A stretch of 64,000 nt of DNA from Prorocentrum cordatum (lineage: Eukaryota > Sar > Dinophyceae > Prorocentrales > Prorocentraceae), in the NCBI GenBank assembly GCA_963575745.1, contig CAUYUJ010009458.1, positions 64,001 through 128,000 of the forward strand, read 5' to 3'. This document shows positions 50,326 through 60,934 of the stretch, one piece after another. Below the pieces are notes generated by a model that was given only the letters and a program-made list of their open reading frames with translations, had not been told where the DNA came from and did not search any database. Each line of letters opens with the position of its first letter. Position 1 is the first letter of the stretch. The translations under genes were made by a program, and so were the position numbers.

Positions 50326-50455
50326 CCTTCCGCACCTTTCTCGATATGATCCATGTGGGTTTCCTTGACTTGCGTAATGTTTCCATGAATGTGGATGAAC
50401 TCTTCCGCACCTTCCGTGGAGGTCGGAAGGTATGGAAGGTGGAGGTGGAGGGTCT
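50326..50455 (+). pseudogene. Coding relic family P, copy 3
   Basis: The longest open version of the relic: from the ATG at about 50347 it reads MIHVGFLDLRNVSMNVDELF, then RTFRGGRKVWKVEVEGLPL, and continues into the family D arm. Compare 1600-1735 (minus) and 26737-26882. It is too short to be a gene on its own. Confidence 0.5.
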
Positions 50456-50467
50456 ACCGTTAACGCA

Positions 50468-50572
50468 GAAAATTTCCCAGAAGGCGCGAGGGTTTCTGAG
50501 AAGTCCCGCTGCCTCCTGAGAAGGCCTTCTCCTTCACGAGATTCTTGTCTCCCCCCCTGGCGCGCCGCCGGG
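50468..50572. repeat. Solo arm of MITE family D
   Basis: TTCCCAGAAGGCGCGAGGG, TTCTGAGAAGTCCCGC, CTCCTGAGAAGGCCTTCTCC and CTGGCGCGCCGCC follow the order of the right half of family D. Confidence 0.55.
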
Positions 50573-50689
50573 CCTCTACCGTTGTGGGTCGTCGTCGGGT
50601 TCGTCGTCCGTCGTCGTCGAGGTCGTTCGTCGTGGGCCGTCGGCCGTCGGTCGAAGAAGAAGGAACCGCATAACATGAACGGCTGGCCC

Positions 50690-50800
50690 CCCCCCCCGGC
50701 CCCCCCGGACGGCGCCTCCAGCGCCGCCCCTGGCGCGCTCTGTGTGCCGGGGAGGGGGGCCCAGCGCAGATCCAAGATAGATCCGCGCGGAGCGCCACAA
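50690..50800. repeat. Family O relative
   Basis: GCGCCTCCAGCGCCGCCCC with TGGCGCGCTCTGTGTG and the right arm AGCGCAGATCCAAG, ATAGATCCGCGCGG resemble family O. The left arm is lost in a C run. Confidence 0.5.
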
Positions 50801-50950
50801 GGTTATGTTTCGGCTTCTTGGTTCCTCTTCTGCGGTGGGGCCGCCTGCCAAGAGACTCCCTGCTTGCCTCCAGGGTGCCCGTGGATTCCTCGCGTCTCGA
50901 CGGCTCTGCTGTGGAACGCGTGGTGTCCCCCACACGAGAAGTCAGCGCAG

Positions 50951-51109
50951 GTGGATAGACCTCCTACCCTGACACGTCGATTCAGGAAGCGGCCGTTTTC
51001 GGTTCGCGGGAGGGCGGCGCGGCCGTCATTTTTGCGGGTTCAGGTCAGTCGGTTTCGGTTCCAGGCCGTTTTTACTAAGGGGAGGTTTGCTAAAGGGAGG
51101 TTTGTCCAC
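50951..51109. mobile_element. MITE family H, copy 2
   Basis: GTGGATAGACCTCC pairs with GGGAGGTTTGTCCAC. The interior (GACACGTCGATTCAGGAAG, GGCCGTTTTCGGTTCG, GTCGGTTTCGGTTCCAGG) is very close to 21502-21662. Confidence 0.75.
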
Positions 51110-51147
51110 CGCCGAGCGGGCACCCAGGAGCTCGGGACGATCGACAT

Positions 51148-51329
51148 GGGTACGGAAAGAATGGGTACAGTGCCCAACAGAATTTCCTGTCCATTTTGAG
51201 CAGGGCTCGCTGTCCGCGCCGCCGCGGCCCGTGTCCATTTCAGACAGAAGGCCGCCTGCCTAACAGCGGCGCCGCCGTTGGTCTGGGACAGCAGTGGTTC
51301 TTGGGCACTGTATCCATTTTTCCGTACCC
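51148..51329. mobile_element. Family G element, complete copy 2
   Basis: GGGTACGGAAAGAATGGG and TACAGTGCCCAA at the left pair with TTGGGCACTGTA and TCCATTTTTCCGTACCC at the right, an almost perfect ~30-bp inverted repeat. The second-step motif CTGTCC also mirrors inside. Degraded relative at 34358-34510. Confidence 0.8.
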
Positions 51330-51479
51330 ACTTCGGGCGTCCGAAGGAGCTGCTCGGCCACCTGGACGTGCTCCTGCCGGGGGCCGCCGCCGCGCTCGGC
51401 AGCGCCCACACCGAGGTGCGCAAGGCGGGCGGGTGGGGGGGCCGCCGCCCACGCTCGGGGTCCAAATCCGAGGGCGACT

Positions 51480-51588
51480 GCCACGACGACGACGCCGACG
51501 CCGACGACCGTCGACGACGACGACAACGACGACGACGACGACCGCCGACGACTGACAATGAAGACGACGACGCCGACGCCGACGACCG

Positions 51589-51626
<38 letters not shown>

Positions 51627-51690
51627 CGCCGACGACTGACAACGAAGACGACGACGACGACCGACGACGACGAGGCCAACGACGACGACG
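51480..51690. repeat. GAC trinucleotide array
   Basis: CGACGACGAC tracts with two copies of ACGCCGACGCCGACGACCGT (51499 and 51571), so part of it is a longer ~70-bp tandem unit. Confidence 0.9.
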
Positions 51691-51699
51691 ACAATTGAA

Positions 51700-52000
51700 C
51701 CGGCCTTAGGGTTTTTCGCCGTTTTCGGGGGCTCGGGGCCCTCCGCGGGCCCCAGGACCGTCAGAGACGGACTCGGGATGAGGGGATCTCGTCCTGAGGG
51801 GAGGCCCCGGGGCCAGGACCCGCTTCCCTCAGGGCCTCTTCCCCCCCTTTCTGCTGAACCGACCCATCACAGAGTGTTCCGAGAACCTGTGGTGGTTTGC
51901 GCGGAGCGCTCTTGGCACATTTGTGGTTGAGGCTGTTTTGCATGAATCAATCGGTTCCATGTTTTAAGAAGGAAGTCGGTGCTCATAGAACATGTTTTTT
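51700..52000. other. Unassigned stretch
   Basis: No element ends or gene-like frames. It directly precedes the terminal motif of composite copy 2. Confidence 0.4.
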
Positions 52001-52119
52001 ACCTAACAGCGAAGACTGATAGGTTTCTAGTGGTGTCAAAAGAGAGCAGCAGATGACTCCACAGGGGGGTCCGGGCGGCATCCGGGGAGCTGGGTCCGAA
52101 CTCGTTTTTCGCAAACAGT

Positions 52120-52446
52120 CACACACTTCGTGCTCTTCGACCTCCCAGAACTCCATTCCCGGGCCACATTTTGAATGCCCGGAGCCAACTGTAGGCCACT
52201 TCGTGCTCTTCGAGTTCCCAGAACTCCATTCCCGGGCCACATTTTGAATGCCCGGAGCCAACTGTAGGCCACTTCGTGCTCTTCGAGTTCCCAGAACTCC
52301 ATTCCGGGCCACATTTTGAATGCCCGGAGCCAACTGTAGGCCACTTCGTGCTCTTCGACTTCCCAGAACTCCATTCCTGGGCACATTTTGAATGCCCGGA
52401 GCCAACTGTAGGCCACTTCGTGTCTTCGAGTTCCCAGAACTCCATT
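52120..52446 (-). repeat. ~73-bp tandem units in composite copy 2
   Basis: Four units read (plus strand) CACTTCGTGCTCTTCGA, TTCCCAGAACTCCATTCC, GGGCCACATTTTGAATGC and CCGGAGCCAACTGTAGGC. They are more uniform than in copy 1, suggesting recent homogenisation. Confidence 0.9.
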
Positions 52447-53700
52447 CCCTGAGGCTGAGGCAGACTGAGGCTGAGGCTGAGGCCTGAGGCTGAGGCTGAG
52501 GCAGGCTGAGGCTGAGGCTGAGGCTGATGCAGGCTAGGCTGAAGGGCTTAGACTGAGGCTGAGGCTGAAGCAGGCTGAGGCTGAGGCTGAGGCAGGCTGA
52601 GGCTGAGGCTGAGGCAGGCTGATGCTGAGGCAGGCTGAGGCTGAGGCAGGCTGAGGCTGAGGCTGAGGCTGAAGGCAGGCTGAGGCTGAGGCTGAAGCAG
52701 GCTGAGGCTGAGGCTGAGGCTGAGCCGGCTGAGGTGGTGGCTGAGGCAGGCTGATTGTGAGGCTGAGGCTGAGCTGAGGCAGGCTGAGGCTGAGGTGAGG
52801 CTGAGGCTGAGGCTGAGGCTGAGGCAGGCTGAGGCTGAGGCTGAGGCTGAGGAGATGATTGAGGCAGGCTGACGGAGGTGAGGCTGATGCAGGCTGAGGC
52901 TGAGGCAGGCTGAGCCTGAGGCTGAGGCTGAGGCTGAGGCTGAGGCAGACTGAGGCTGAGGCTGAGGCTGAGGCTGAGGCTGAGGCTGAGGCAGGCTGAG
53001 GCTGAGGCAGGCTGAGGCTGAGGCTGAGGCTGATGCAGGCTGAGGCTGAGGCAGGCTGAGGCTGAGGCCGAGGCTGAAGGCAGACTGAGGCTGAGGCTGA
53101 AGCAGACTGAGGCTGAGGCTGAGGCAGGCTGAGGCTGAGGCTGAGGCAGGCTGATGCTGAGGCGGGCTGAGGCTGAGGCTGAGGCTGATGCAGGCTGAGG
53201 CTGAGGCAGGCTGAGGCTGAGGCCGAGGCTGAAGGCAGACTGAGGCTGAGGCTGAAGCAGGCTGAGGCTGAGGCTGAGGCAGGCTGAGGCTGAGGCTGAG
53301 GCAGGCTGATGCTGAGGCAGGCTGAGGCTGAGGCTGAGGCTGATGCAGGCTGAGGCTGAGGCAGGCTGAGGCTGAGGCCGAGGCCGAAGGCAGACTGAGG
53401 CTGAGGCTGAAGCAGGCTGAGGCTGAGGCAGAGGCAGGCTGAGGCTGAGGCTGAGGCAGGCTGATGCTGAGGCAGGCTGAGGCTGAGGCTGAGGAGGCTG
53501 AGGCTGAGGCAGCCTGAGGCTGAGGCTGAAGGCTGAGGCTGAGCAGCTGAGGCCTGAGGCTGCTGACTGATGAGGCTGAGGCAGGCTGAGGCTGATGCGA
53601 GGTTGAGGCTAAAGGCTGAGACTGCTGAGGCAGGCTGAGGCTGAGGCTGAGGCAGGCTGAGGCTGAGGCAGGCTGAGGCTGAGGCTGAGGCAGGCTGAGG
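52447..53700. repeat. TGAGGC hexanucleotide array
   Basis: Complement of the GCCTCA array, 1.25 kb long. Within it a higher-order unit of about 180 bp is visible three times near 53045-53470 (for instance GAGGCCGAGGCTGAAGGCAG at 53062 and 53219, and a close variant at 53376). Confidence 0.9.
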
Positions 53701-53865
53701 CTGCGACTGCGACTGCCGTTGCCACTGCGACTGCCATCGCGAATGGGACTACGACTGCGAGAACAGCAGAATTCTACAAAAGGATTATCATCTGAATCTT
53801 AAGGGGAATGCTTCCAGATATGCTCCTACACATCGCTGTTAGGTTGCTTTGCCGGGATAATTTTG

Positions 53866-53912
53866 ACATTTCGTTGTAGGCCTATAGGCATGCCAGGACG
53901 GTCGGTCCATCC
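53866..53912 (+). repeat. Solo arm of element family U
   Basis: ACATTTCGTTGTAGGCCTA, TAGGCATGCCAGGACGGTC and GGTCC match the right arm of 3151-3351. It begins 21 bp outside composite copy 2. Confidence 0.7.
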
Positions 53913-54029
53913 CCACAAAAGGCGGACAGCAAGAGAGGACATCCAAATCGGAAACACACACACACATTAACAGGCACAATATCGTGACAACAATTCGGGG
54001 GCAGCATCCGGCGGGGATCTGGGAGGTTC

Positions 54030-54140
54030 TCATGCTTCGGGATGCGCTTTAGCGGCTGCGCCTCGCCGAGAGCGTTCCGATTTTGTCCAGATTGCCCGAA
54101 CGTTCGCCGCAGACCCCACGTAGGACCCGAAAGCGGGTCG
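54030..54140 (+). repeat. Dispersed repeat family L, copy 3
   Basis: TGCTTCGGGATGCGCTTTAG, CGGCTGCGCCTCGCCGAGAG, CGTTCCG and GACCCGAAAGCG match copies at 16074 and 19790. Confidence 0.6.
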
Positions 54141-54179
54141 ACTAGGATCACTCATGGGTAACGCCGGGGGGATGTGGGC

Positions 54180-54335
54180 TCAGGAGGAGAGGGAGGAGAA
54201 GGAGGAGGACGAGGAGGAGGAGGACGAGGAGGACGAGGAGGATGAGGAGGAGGATAATGAGGAGGCGGAGGACAAGGAGGAGGAGGAGCAGGAGCAGGAG
54301 CAGGAGCAGGAGGAGGAGGAGGAGGCGGAGAAGGA
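54180..54335. repeat. GGA trinucleotide array
   Basis: GAGGAGGACGAGG and GGAGCAGGAGCAGG tracts over 150 bp. The acidic and Leu/Ser/Pro-rich frames are compositional. Confidence 0.9.
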
Positions 54336-55212
54336 CTGCTTTGGACTGCTCTGTGTGCCAAGAGGCCCAATCGGGAGACACCCCCAAGGCAAGCGCAACC
54401 GCGCCGCACTCGGAGCTGACGCCCCGAATGCGACACGGCACCGCCCCGCCGTAAAGGTGCGTCACCCTCCTGGGGACTGAGATAGGTACTGCTCTCCCAG
54501 CGGACCTCCCCACTCCAGCCACATCGCCGCTAGGCTTAAAACATCGGGAGGCGACTGACGGCCTCGCTCAAGCGCAACTCTCGCGAGAGCAGGGTCGCCT
54601 TCGGCGCCCCCTCACGAAGGGGGGAGAAGACCTCGCCGAATGCGGGAGAGATTTCCCACGCCCTTCCTGGTCGGCCGTCCTGGGCGCACGTGGACCATAT
54701 TCTTGGGATCGTTGCTTATGGTGTAACTTCCACACCGCTGGCAGAGCATCACTGCGCATTCAGGCCAGAACGCGAGCCGGTGAGGTCCGTCGAGCTGCTC
54801 AGCTGCCCCGCCCTCGGCGGCCAGACACGGCGCAGTGCGACCTCCATCCGGTGCTTGCGCCACCTTCCCTGGTGGAATCGGCCCTCGGCACTCCGTGCCG
54901 CAACACTGCAACAGCCGGTGCGAGCGCACCATGCGGTGGCAGCCGCCACGCGCGTCCACCGCTCACCGCCGCGTCGCAGCTCCTGGTCGGAGCGCTGGCC
55001 ACCGAGGCGGGCCGGAGTGCGGGCTGGACGCCGAGGGCCCGCCGCCCGCCTGCCCTGCGCACCGGCGACGCGACTGCAATCGATCTCGTCGGTGCCGGGG
55101 CGCGGTGCCGGCGAGGCCTTCGCGCGCGGGCCGCCCTCCGCGGCGGCGCCGGCCAGCAAGTCCGCCGCGGCCCTGCGCGGCGCCGGGAGGAAGGCGCGCT
55201 CGGAGGTGAGCT

Positions 55213-55368
55213 TACCAGCCTGGAGCCTATCCCTATCCCTATGTTGGGCATCGCCTCGTCACGATGGCGATCTCAGGGATTCCCTCAGTTTCTGAGGGTG
55301 CATCCCTAAGATTGTCATCGCCTTTTGGCGTGTCAATCTCAGGGGTAGGGATAAGTTCGAGGCTGGTT
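55213..55368. mobile_element. Small TIR element family N
   Basis: ACCAGCCTGGAGCCTATCCC at the left pairs with GGGATAAGTTCGAGGCTGGT at the right. A second nested inversion (CCCTCAGTTTCTGAGGG) lies inside. It is inserted in the decayed LINE. Confidence 0.7.
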
Positions 55369-55517
55369 ATGGACGTGCTCCTCCGTGGTGCGCCGCCACC
55401 CGCTCCGCCCGCAGCTCGCCAGGGCCTGGCGCCGCAGAGGCGGCCCGCGCCCTCTGCCGCAGGTCCTCGCTCGCGGGCCCCGCCGGGCCAGCGCCCTCCA
55501 GCCTCCCGCGCCGCGCG

Positions 55518-55563
55518 CGGAGCAACGGCTCGTGGCAAGTGGGTCACGGACCACGAGCCGTTG
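55518..55563. repeat. Perfect hairpin
   Basis: GCAACGGCTCGTGG and CCACGAGCCGTTGC form a 14-bp perfect stem around ~17 nt. It may be a remnant of a palindromic element within the LINE relic. Confidence 0.6.
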
Positions 55564-55605
55564 CCGCCTCGCCGCTTACCAACAAGTGATGTTGCTTTGG
55601 CGCGG

Positions 55606-55745
55606 TAGTTTCGAGTAGTTTCATGCCGTTTCATGTCGTTTCATGTCGTTTACAACGTTTTGTATGCGTTGTTTTATACACACGCCAGTTTCATTTAGTT
55701 TCATGTTATGCACGATGGTTTCATGTAGTTTCATGTTGTTTTATG
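55606..55745. repeat. GTTTCATGTAG minisatellite
   Basis: Units of ~11 bp (GTTTCATGTCG, AGTTTCATGTA) recur about ten times with one unique interruption at 55650-55685. It is AT-rich against its GC-rich surroundings. Confidence 0.85.
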
Positions 55746-56896
55746 TCGTACTTGTTTTGGAAGGGACACTGGACTCATGTATGTGGTCAATCCGAGCCCC
55801 TTACTCCGTGACGAACCGCACGTTGCCCGTAGTCTCCTCGAGCGCCAGCCCGAAGGCGAAGATCTCCGCTCGGGGCACTTGCTGGCGCCGACCTGCCAGC
55901 AGAGCCATGCGGCCCCGAGCTGGAGCCCGGGCGCCCTCGGGGCCCCTGCGGCATGCTCACGATGGCCGTCCCGCATCGGCGGCGGCGCGGGCCTGGCGAG
56001 AAAATGCCGCCCGAGCTGTCGCCGCAGACAAGCTCGCCGAGGTCGCCTCGCAGCTCGTCGAGGTCGCCTCCGAGAGGGGCCACAGCCCCCTCTGCGCCAG
56101 CGCCTCGTCGCGGCGCGGCCGCGGCGCCCCGCAGCCGCAGGGCGGGCGGCGCCTCGATCTCCCCCGAGCGCCCGCGGGAGGAGCCAGTCCGGCTCCTCGA
56201 GCGCCCCCTAGCGCCCACGCTGGCGGAGCACGGCCAGACCCCGTGAGCCAGGGCCTCGCGGCCCCGCCCGCCTCGCCTGCAGATCTCGGCAGGCAGCACG
56301 CAGCCCGCCTCCGCCTGAGCACAGCGACCACCGAGAGGTCGGGCCTCCACTCCGAGGGCAAGCCCGGGGCCGCCATGCGCCGCACCTCGCCTGCGATCTG
56401 CCAGAAGTCCGGGTCCTCCTGCAGATCCTCCCCCGCCTCGTGCACCGAGGCCTGCCTCCACAGCTGTGCCCGAAGATTTGCCTCCACATCGTCCAGCACG
56501 GCTTGGAACTCCGCGCGAGCCTGGAACTCGGGGTCGTCAGCACTGGGCAAGAACCACTCGTCCTGGCCCACGCGCGTGGGCTGGACCCACCGCGTGGCAG
56601 AGATGGGCGACCAAATGAGGTCAATCAAGGTGGCTTGCAGCGCGCCGAGCGGCCCCCGAACCCTCTGCCATTGGCAAGCCCCGGCCCGCAGAATGGCGAT
56701 CCGCATGTGTGGCCACGCCCTCCGAACGCGCCGCGCAGCCGGGGCGCTGAGAACCAGAGGCCACACTACGACTCGACGACCTGCGCGCCCAGCACCACGT
56801 GCAGGCCCAGGAGCCCCATCGTCGCTGCCAGGGCCGAGGGCAGACACCGCCCTTTGGCAGCACCGCCCACCGCCTGGGCGGCCTGCCGCCGCAACT

Positions 56897-57055
56897 CAGG
56901 AGGGGAAAAAACACACAGACACAATTAATCGTCGACTCCCAGGGAAATATGAGAAAATATAGGAAGTGGGGGGGAAGACAAAAGCCCAGAAAACATAAGA
57001 AAACATGGAGAGTCTTCTTATTTGTGTGTCTTTGTTTGCGTGTCCTGGGGCCCCT
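56897..57055 (+). repeat. Dispersed repeat family Q, copy 2
   Basis: Matches 5606-5765 in the same orientation (GGAAGTGGGGGGGAAGA, TTATTTGTGTGTCT and CTGGGGCCCCTTCAGC are clear anchors). It lies just upstream, in the LINE's sense, of the decayed LINE. Confidence 0.65.
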
Positions 57056-57059
57056 TCAG

Positions 57060-57375
57060 CAACGCCAGGACGCGGCTCGGGGCCAGTCCGAAAGCCTGGT
57101 GCCCACAGGCGGCCTGCGGGGGGTCCCCGTCGACCAGAGACCGCGGCATTCCTGGGCCCGCGCCGTCGCCCCGCGCAGACGCACAGCGCGCCCCGCAGCC
57201 CCGAGCTCTGCTTCGCAGCCCCGGCCCACGCCTTCGGCGCGCTCGCCGCCTGCCCGCCGCCGCGCGTCGGTGCCGAGGCCGGCCGCCGAGTGGCACCACC
57301 CGGAACGGCATGCCCAGCTGCTCCAAGGCAGCCGGCACCTCGCCGGCCAGCTCCGCGGCCGTTGCCACTCCCGCA
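57060..57375 (-). pseudogene. Possible coding fragment
   Basis: A minus frame starting MATAAELAGEVPAALEQLGM near 57368 has gene-like composition for about 25 residues and then becomes Arg/Gly-rich. It could be a further piece of the decayed LINE, separated by repeat Q. No motif confirms this. Confidence 0.2.
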
Positions 57376-57394
57376 GATCAGCTCCTGCCCATCC

Positions 57395-57440
57395 GCGGAG
57401 GAGGAGGAGGAGGAGGAGGAGGAGGAGGAGGAGGGGGGGG
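57395..57440. repeat. GGA tract and poly-G
   Basis: A short (GGA)n run ending in a 10-base G run. Confidence 0.85.
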
Positions 57441-57727
57441 GGGTTTGGGGGGTGACACTCGCCCGACACTGTTTCGACACTCGTGCGGCACTTTCTCGAC
57501 ACTTTTCCCGGTGCTCGAAATGATGTCTGGGATGTGGCCTTTAGGTTTGATGGTAAGTAGGATGGGACCAACATAACCCTCCGGATGAAAGTCTGGTACA
57601 GGGGAACGGGTCCAGATCTCGGGAGGCCCACGCTTTCTCTGGGGGCGGCGGTATCCCAAGGAGTCCCATGGACTTGTGGAGGATCCCCAAGGATGTCTTG
57701 AGGATTCCGATGGAGCGTTCATAATCA

Positions 57728-57733
57728 TCTTGG

Positions 57734-57772
<39 letters not shown>

Positions 57773-57835
57773 ATCCTAGTCATTCTCATTATCATCACCA
57801 TCATCATAATCATCATCATCATTTATCATCAGTTG

Positions 57836-57890
<55 letters not shown>

Positions 57891-57955
57891 CATCAGTATC
57901 ACTATCATCATCACCATCCTCATCCTCATCCTCATCGTCATCATCTTCATCATCA
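57728..57955. repeat. CAT trinucleotide array
   Basis: (CAT)n/(ATC)n simple sequence over 230 bp, complement of the GAT arrays at 17320 and 18755. The poly-Ile/His and poly-Met/Asp frames are compositional. A short 30-bp minisatellite remnant (GGATTCCGATGG-type) lies just upstream at 57645-57715. Confidence 0.95.
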
Positions 57956-58099
57956 TGCTGGCGCTGGCGCTGGTGGCGACAATGGCGATGATGCTGTCAA
58001 TGAGCAGGCGGCGAAATGACCTGATGGCGGCGAAACTGGCGGAGATTGGCGATGATGATGACGGCGGTGGTGCGGTGGCGTTGGCGGGGTTACGATTAG

Positions 58100-60900
58100 G
58101 ACGTGCGCGCGACGAAATTAAGCGAACGTGCCGTTGCTAACGCGCGGTTGTTCATGCGGTGCGCAAAAGATGCAGTTTGCATGGCTTCGGGCGCCAGTGG
58201 TGCGGGCAGGATTTCGCCACGCGGATGCGGATTGTTCAATGCGGATTTCTCTACTGGGCGCATGCTAGACCAACGCAGATGCGCCGCGCGGCGAGATGAG
58301 AATGCGCGTTCTGGACGAGATCATTGACACCTGATATTTTGCTCATGGCGTCAGCACATTCGCGCGGGCAGGAGACCTGGCATATTTGCATTGCAAACCT
58401 ACATATGCACTATGCTGACCGGGTGCGTTTGGTCGATTGCGGCGCGCGCGAGGGGGGGCGTTGTTATGTCTCGGCGAAAGAATAATGCAAATCATCGCTC
58501 AAGGTAAACCAACGCGCGCGTTAAGTATCATATGATACGGACGAAAGTGGATCCGTGCCCAGCCTGGCTTGCACGCGCTGAGTTCATGTGGACCAGGCGA
58601 CGAGACGCAACCGCGGGAGCAGGGTGAGGATTCATGTCTTCTGACGGAAATATGCGCGGTGAGATTCACGCGGTGCAATCTGCGCGGCGCAAGCGATGCG
58701 CATGCTACTCGGCGCAAGGTGTGCTGCGCAACCAGCTTTGCGGTACAGTCGTCGTTGTGTTATCTACGCGGTGCAATGTACGCGGTGCAAGCTACGCGGT
58801 GCAAAACATGTTCTGCAGGCTACGCGGCGCAGGCTATGTGCTGTAAATCACCAAATGTTCCGTTTGAAGTTGACCACTGCAGCGCTCGCGCAAACGCTCC
58901 ACCCGCCCGCCCACCCGCAACTTGGTTTGCTGAACCCCATGCGGCGGCGATTGCGATGAGTGCTTGGCGCAGCCTGGTGCATCTCCGCGGGCGCGACAGC
59001 CCGTGCGCGCGCGCAGCGGCCAGCTAGTTTGGCGCGGCCGTCGCAGCCGCGGTGGCGCGGACCGAAGGGCATATCCCAGCGGGCACTTCGGTGCGAGTCG
59101 GCGACTTGGGCGGGCGCGGTACCGCGGCAACGTCGACAACTGTAGACGCGGCGATTGCAGCGGCGATGTTGGCGGCGATGCTGACAGCGACGACGGCGAG
59201 GCCAGCGACGGCGCGGATGCTTATCGTGCCGACGACGATGACGGCGCCCTCGCGCCGGCAATGAAGGTCTTGGAAAGAGTTCGACATGTGCGCGCGCGGC
59301 CGGCTTCCGAGCGTGGCCCGCGATGTATGACATGGCACGGGCCGTGCACCCCAGCACGCGCGCAAGGGCGCCCGAATGGTTTCGCAATGCGGCGCCAGTG
59401 GCACGTTTGGCAAAATTCCATGCGCATGTTGGAAAAAATGGCTTCCTCAAGAAGTCGCCAGAGCGCGAGCGCACGCATTGTTGAAAACTGATGTTGCGCA
59501 ACCGCTTGTTTTCAATATGTTTCTGGGGCATATGATTTTGAAATCGCTACGAAACCGATAGCGTTCAGGGAAAGCCGGCATGCGCGCGCGACGACGCGCG
59601 CGCATTGCTTCCCATTTGTTGTAAAGAACTCTCGCATCGGTTCGCGCGCAAGGGCGCTGGAACGATTTCAGCATGCGCGCGCGAGTCCCGTTGGGTAGCG
59701 TGTCTTGGTTATGGTGATGAAGTGTTGTTGTTTTTTTATAGAATTTGCAACAAGAGCGCGCGCAAACTTTGTTTGAAATCCGTGTCGTGGAACCTTATGT
59801 CATGTAGGCATTCGGTTTTGAGACCGCTACGCAACCCAAGGTTTTTGACGGACTTCCGCATGTGCGCGCGACGACGCGCGCGTGCCCACGTCGTCTCATG
59901 TGTTGCAAGGGACGGTGGGAAACGTATGATTTTTTGGCTAGCGATTGCGCGCGCATTTTTTTGGCAAGGGCTGGCGGGGGGGTGATGCTGGCTTGTGTGG
60001 GATGGTACGAGTTCATCTGTAGGATGGACGATGGGGCACAACCTAGTGCAAGTTGCAACGCGGGAAGAGTTTACCCCCCGGGGGTAGAGTTCATGTTTAA
60101 ACAAAGGAGAATTAACCAAGTTCTACACAGAGTTGTTAACCCAACCGTTCGCGCAAACACCCCACCCGCCCACCAGCATCTTGTTCTGCAAAACTCCCGC
60201 TGCCGTGGTTGTTGCGAATACTTGGCATCGGCTGGCGCATCTCGGCAGCCGCGCTGGCGCAGGCTTGGCACATTTGATGCGGTTTCGATGGCGTTTGCCG
60301 ATGGGGGTTTTTCAGCACGTCTCAAAATCCGCGCTGGCGCGCGGGCATTCCAGCTCGGGCCGGTGGTTCGGGCACGGTTTCATAATGACGCCGACAGAAG
60401 CGCGGCAACCAGGATGACAATAACGACGGTTCCGGCGATGAGGGTGGTGACGACGGCACGGCCAATGACGGTGCCGATGTTGGTGACGACGGTGGCGATG
60501 AGTTGTTCCATGTGTCGGGGGTGAAGGCGACTCATTGATGATGCCGGTAATGGCGGCGATGGACAGTGACGGTGACAGCAGTGAGGCGGTGGCGTTGATG
60601 GGGTGATGGCGAAGAATTGCGCGCGCGGGACTTGAAGGAGCTTGGCAGGTATCCTCTTGAAAGCACTCGTTGGCGCCTGGAGGGATCCATATTGAAATGC
60701 TTCGCAAACCAAGAGATCTGGAAAACAAAACACATGCTGCCACACGCGCGCTCGCGTGGCGGCGCGCGCTTGGCCCGTATAGTACCATACGATACGGGTT
60801 CGTGCACTGGGCGCATGGTGGATTCGTTCGCATGCGCCGCACTGTGAGATGAGAACGCACCCTCTGGACGATGTTGGCAACATTAAACGGGTTGTTCCCT
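58100..60900. repeat. Degenerate GCGC-rich repeat region
   Basis: Several blocks recur with ~1.2-kb spacing: CACCCGCCCGCCC with CAACTTG at 58905 and CACCCGCCCACCAGCATCTTG at 60163; ACTGGGCGCATGCTAG at 58251 and ACTGGGCGCATGGTGG at 60808; GCGCGCGACGACGCGCGCG at 59582 and 59866. TACGCGGTGCAA-type short units fill 58660-58850. GGCGATGAC-type tracts lie at about 58000-58080, 59140-59260 and 60390-60570. This looks like two or three worn copies of a ~1.2-kb unit. Word-level CATATGATACGG/CCATACGATACGG palindromes accompany it. No gene is supported. Confidence 0.5.
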
Positions 60901-60934
60901 GATGTAGGCCCCTCATTAAGAGGCCTCAAGGACA

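Larger units (their letters stand above)
52001..53844 (-). mobile_element. Composite satellite-bearing element, copy 2 (inverted)
   Basis: Bounded by ACCTAACAGCGA (52001-52012) and TCGCTGTTAGGT (53833-53844). Reading from high to low coordinate it repeats the order of copy 1: unique arm (53700-53832, including CTGGAAGCATTCCCCTTAA on the minus strand), GCCTCA-type array, ~73-bp units, second unique arm with CTATCAGTCTTCGCTGTTAG. The CCTAAGGATT block of copy 1 is missing. Homology also extends ~20 bp outside the unique-arm end (GGCAAAGCA/TGCTTTGCC). Confidence 0.75.
54612..56850 (-). pseudogene. Decayed LINE 3' half with RNase H motifs
   Basis: On the minus strand, reading down from 56850, a frame gives ARRVRRAWPHMRIAILRAGA, QWQRVRGPLGALQATL and LIWSPISATRW (56740-56590), a pattern I associate with the post-RT region of dinoflagellate LINEs. 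A frameshift near 56300-56160 leads to GDSSGGIFSPGP and RRCG (56023-55970), resembling the first strands of RNase H. A second shift leads to QVPRAEIFAFGLALEETTG (about 55884-55806), resembling its first helix with the conserved Glu. Later pieces at 55490-55390, 55209-54960 and 54959-54612 follow, the last with CQRCGSYT and LSRIRRGLLPPS before a stop. Insertions at 55213 and 55606 interrupt it. Domain assignment is by motif memory only. Confidence 0.5.

Noticed and set aside
51166-51200. CCATTTTGAGCAG as a second spliced-leader relic
   Set aside because: It shares only CCATTTT with the leader and lies inside family G. The downstream GGCTCAAG is absent.
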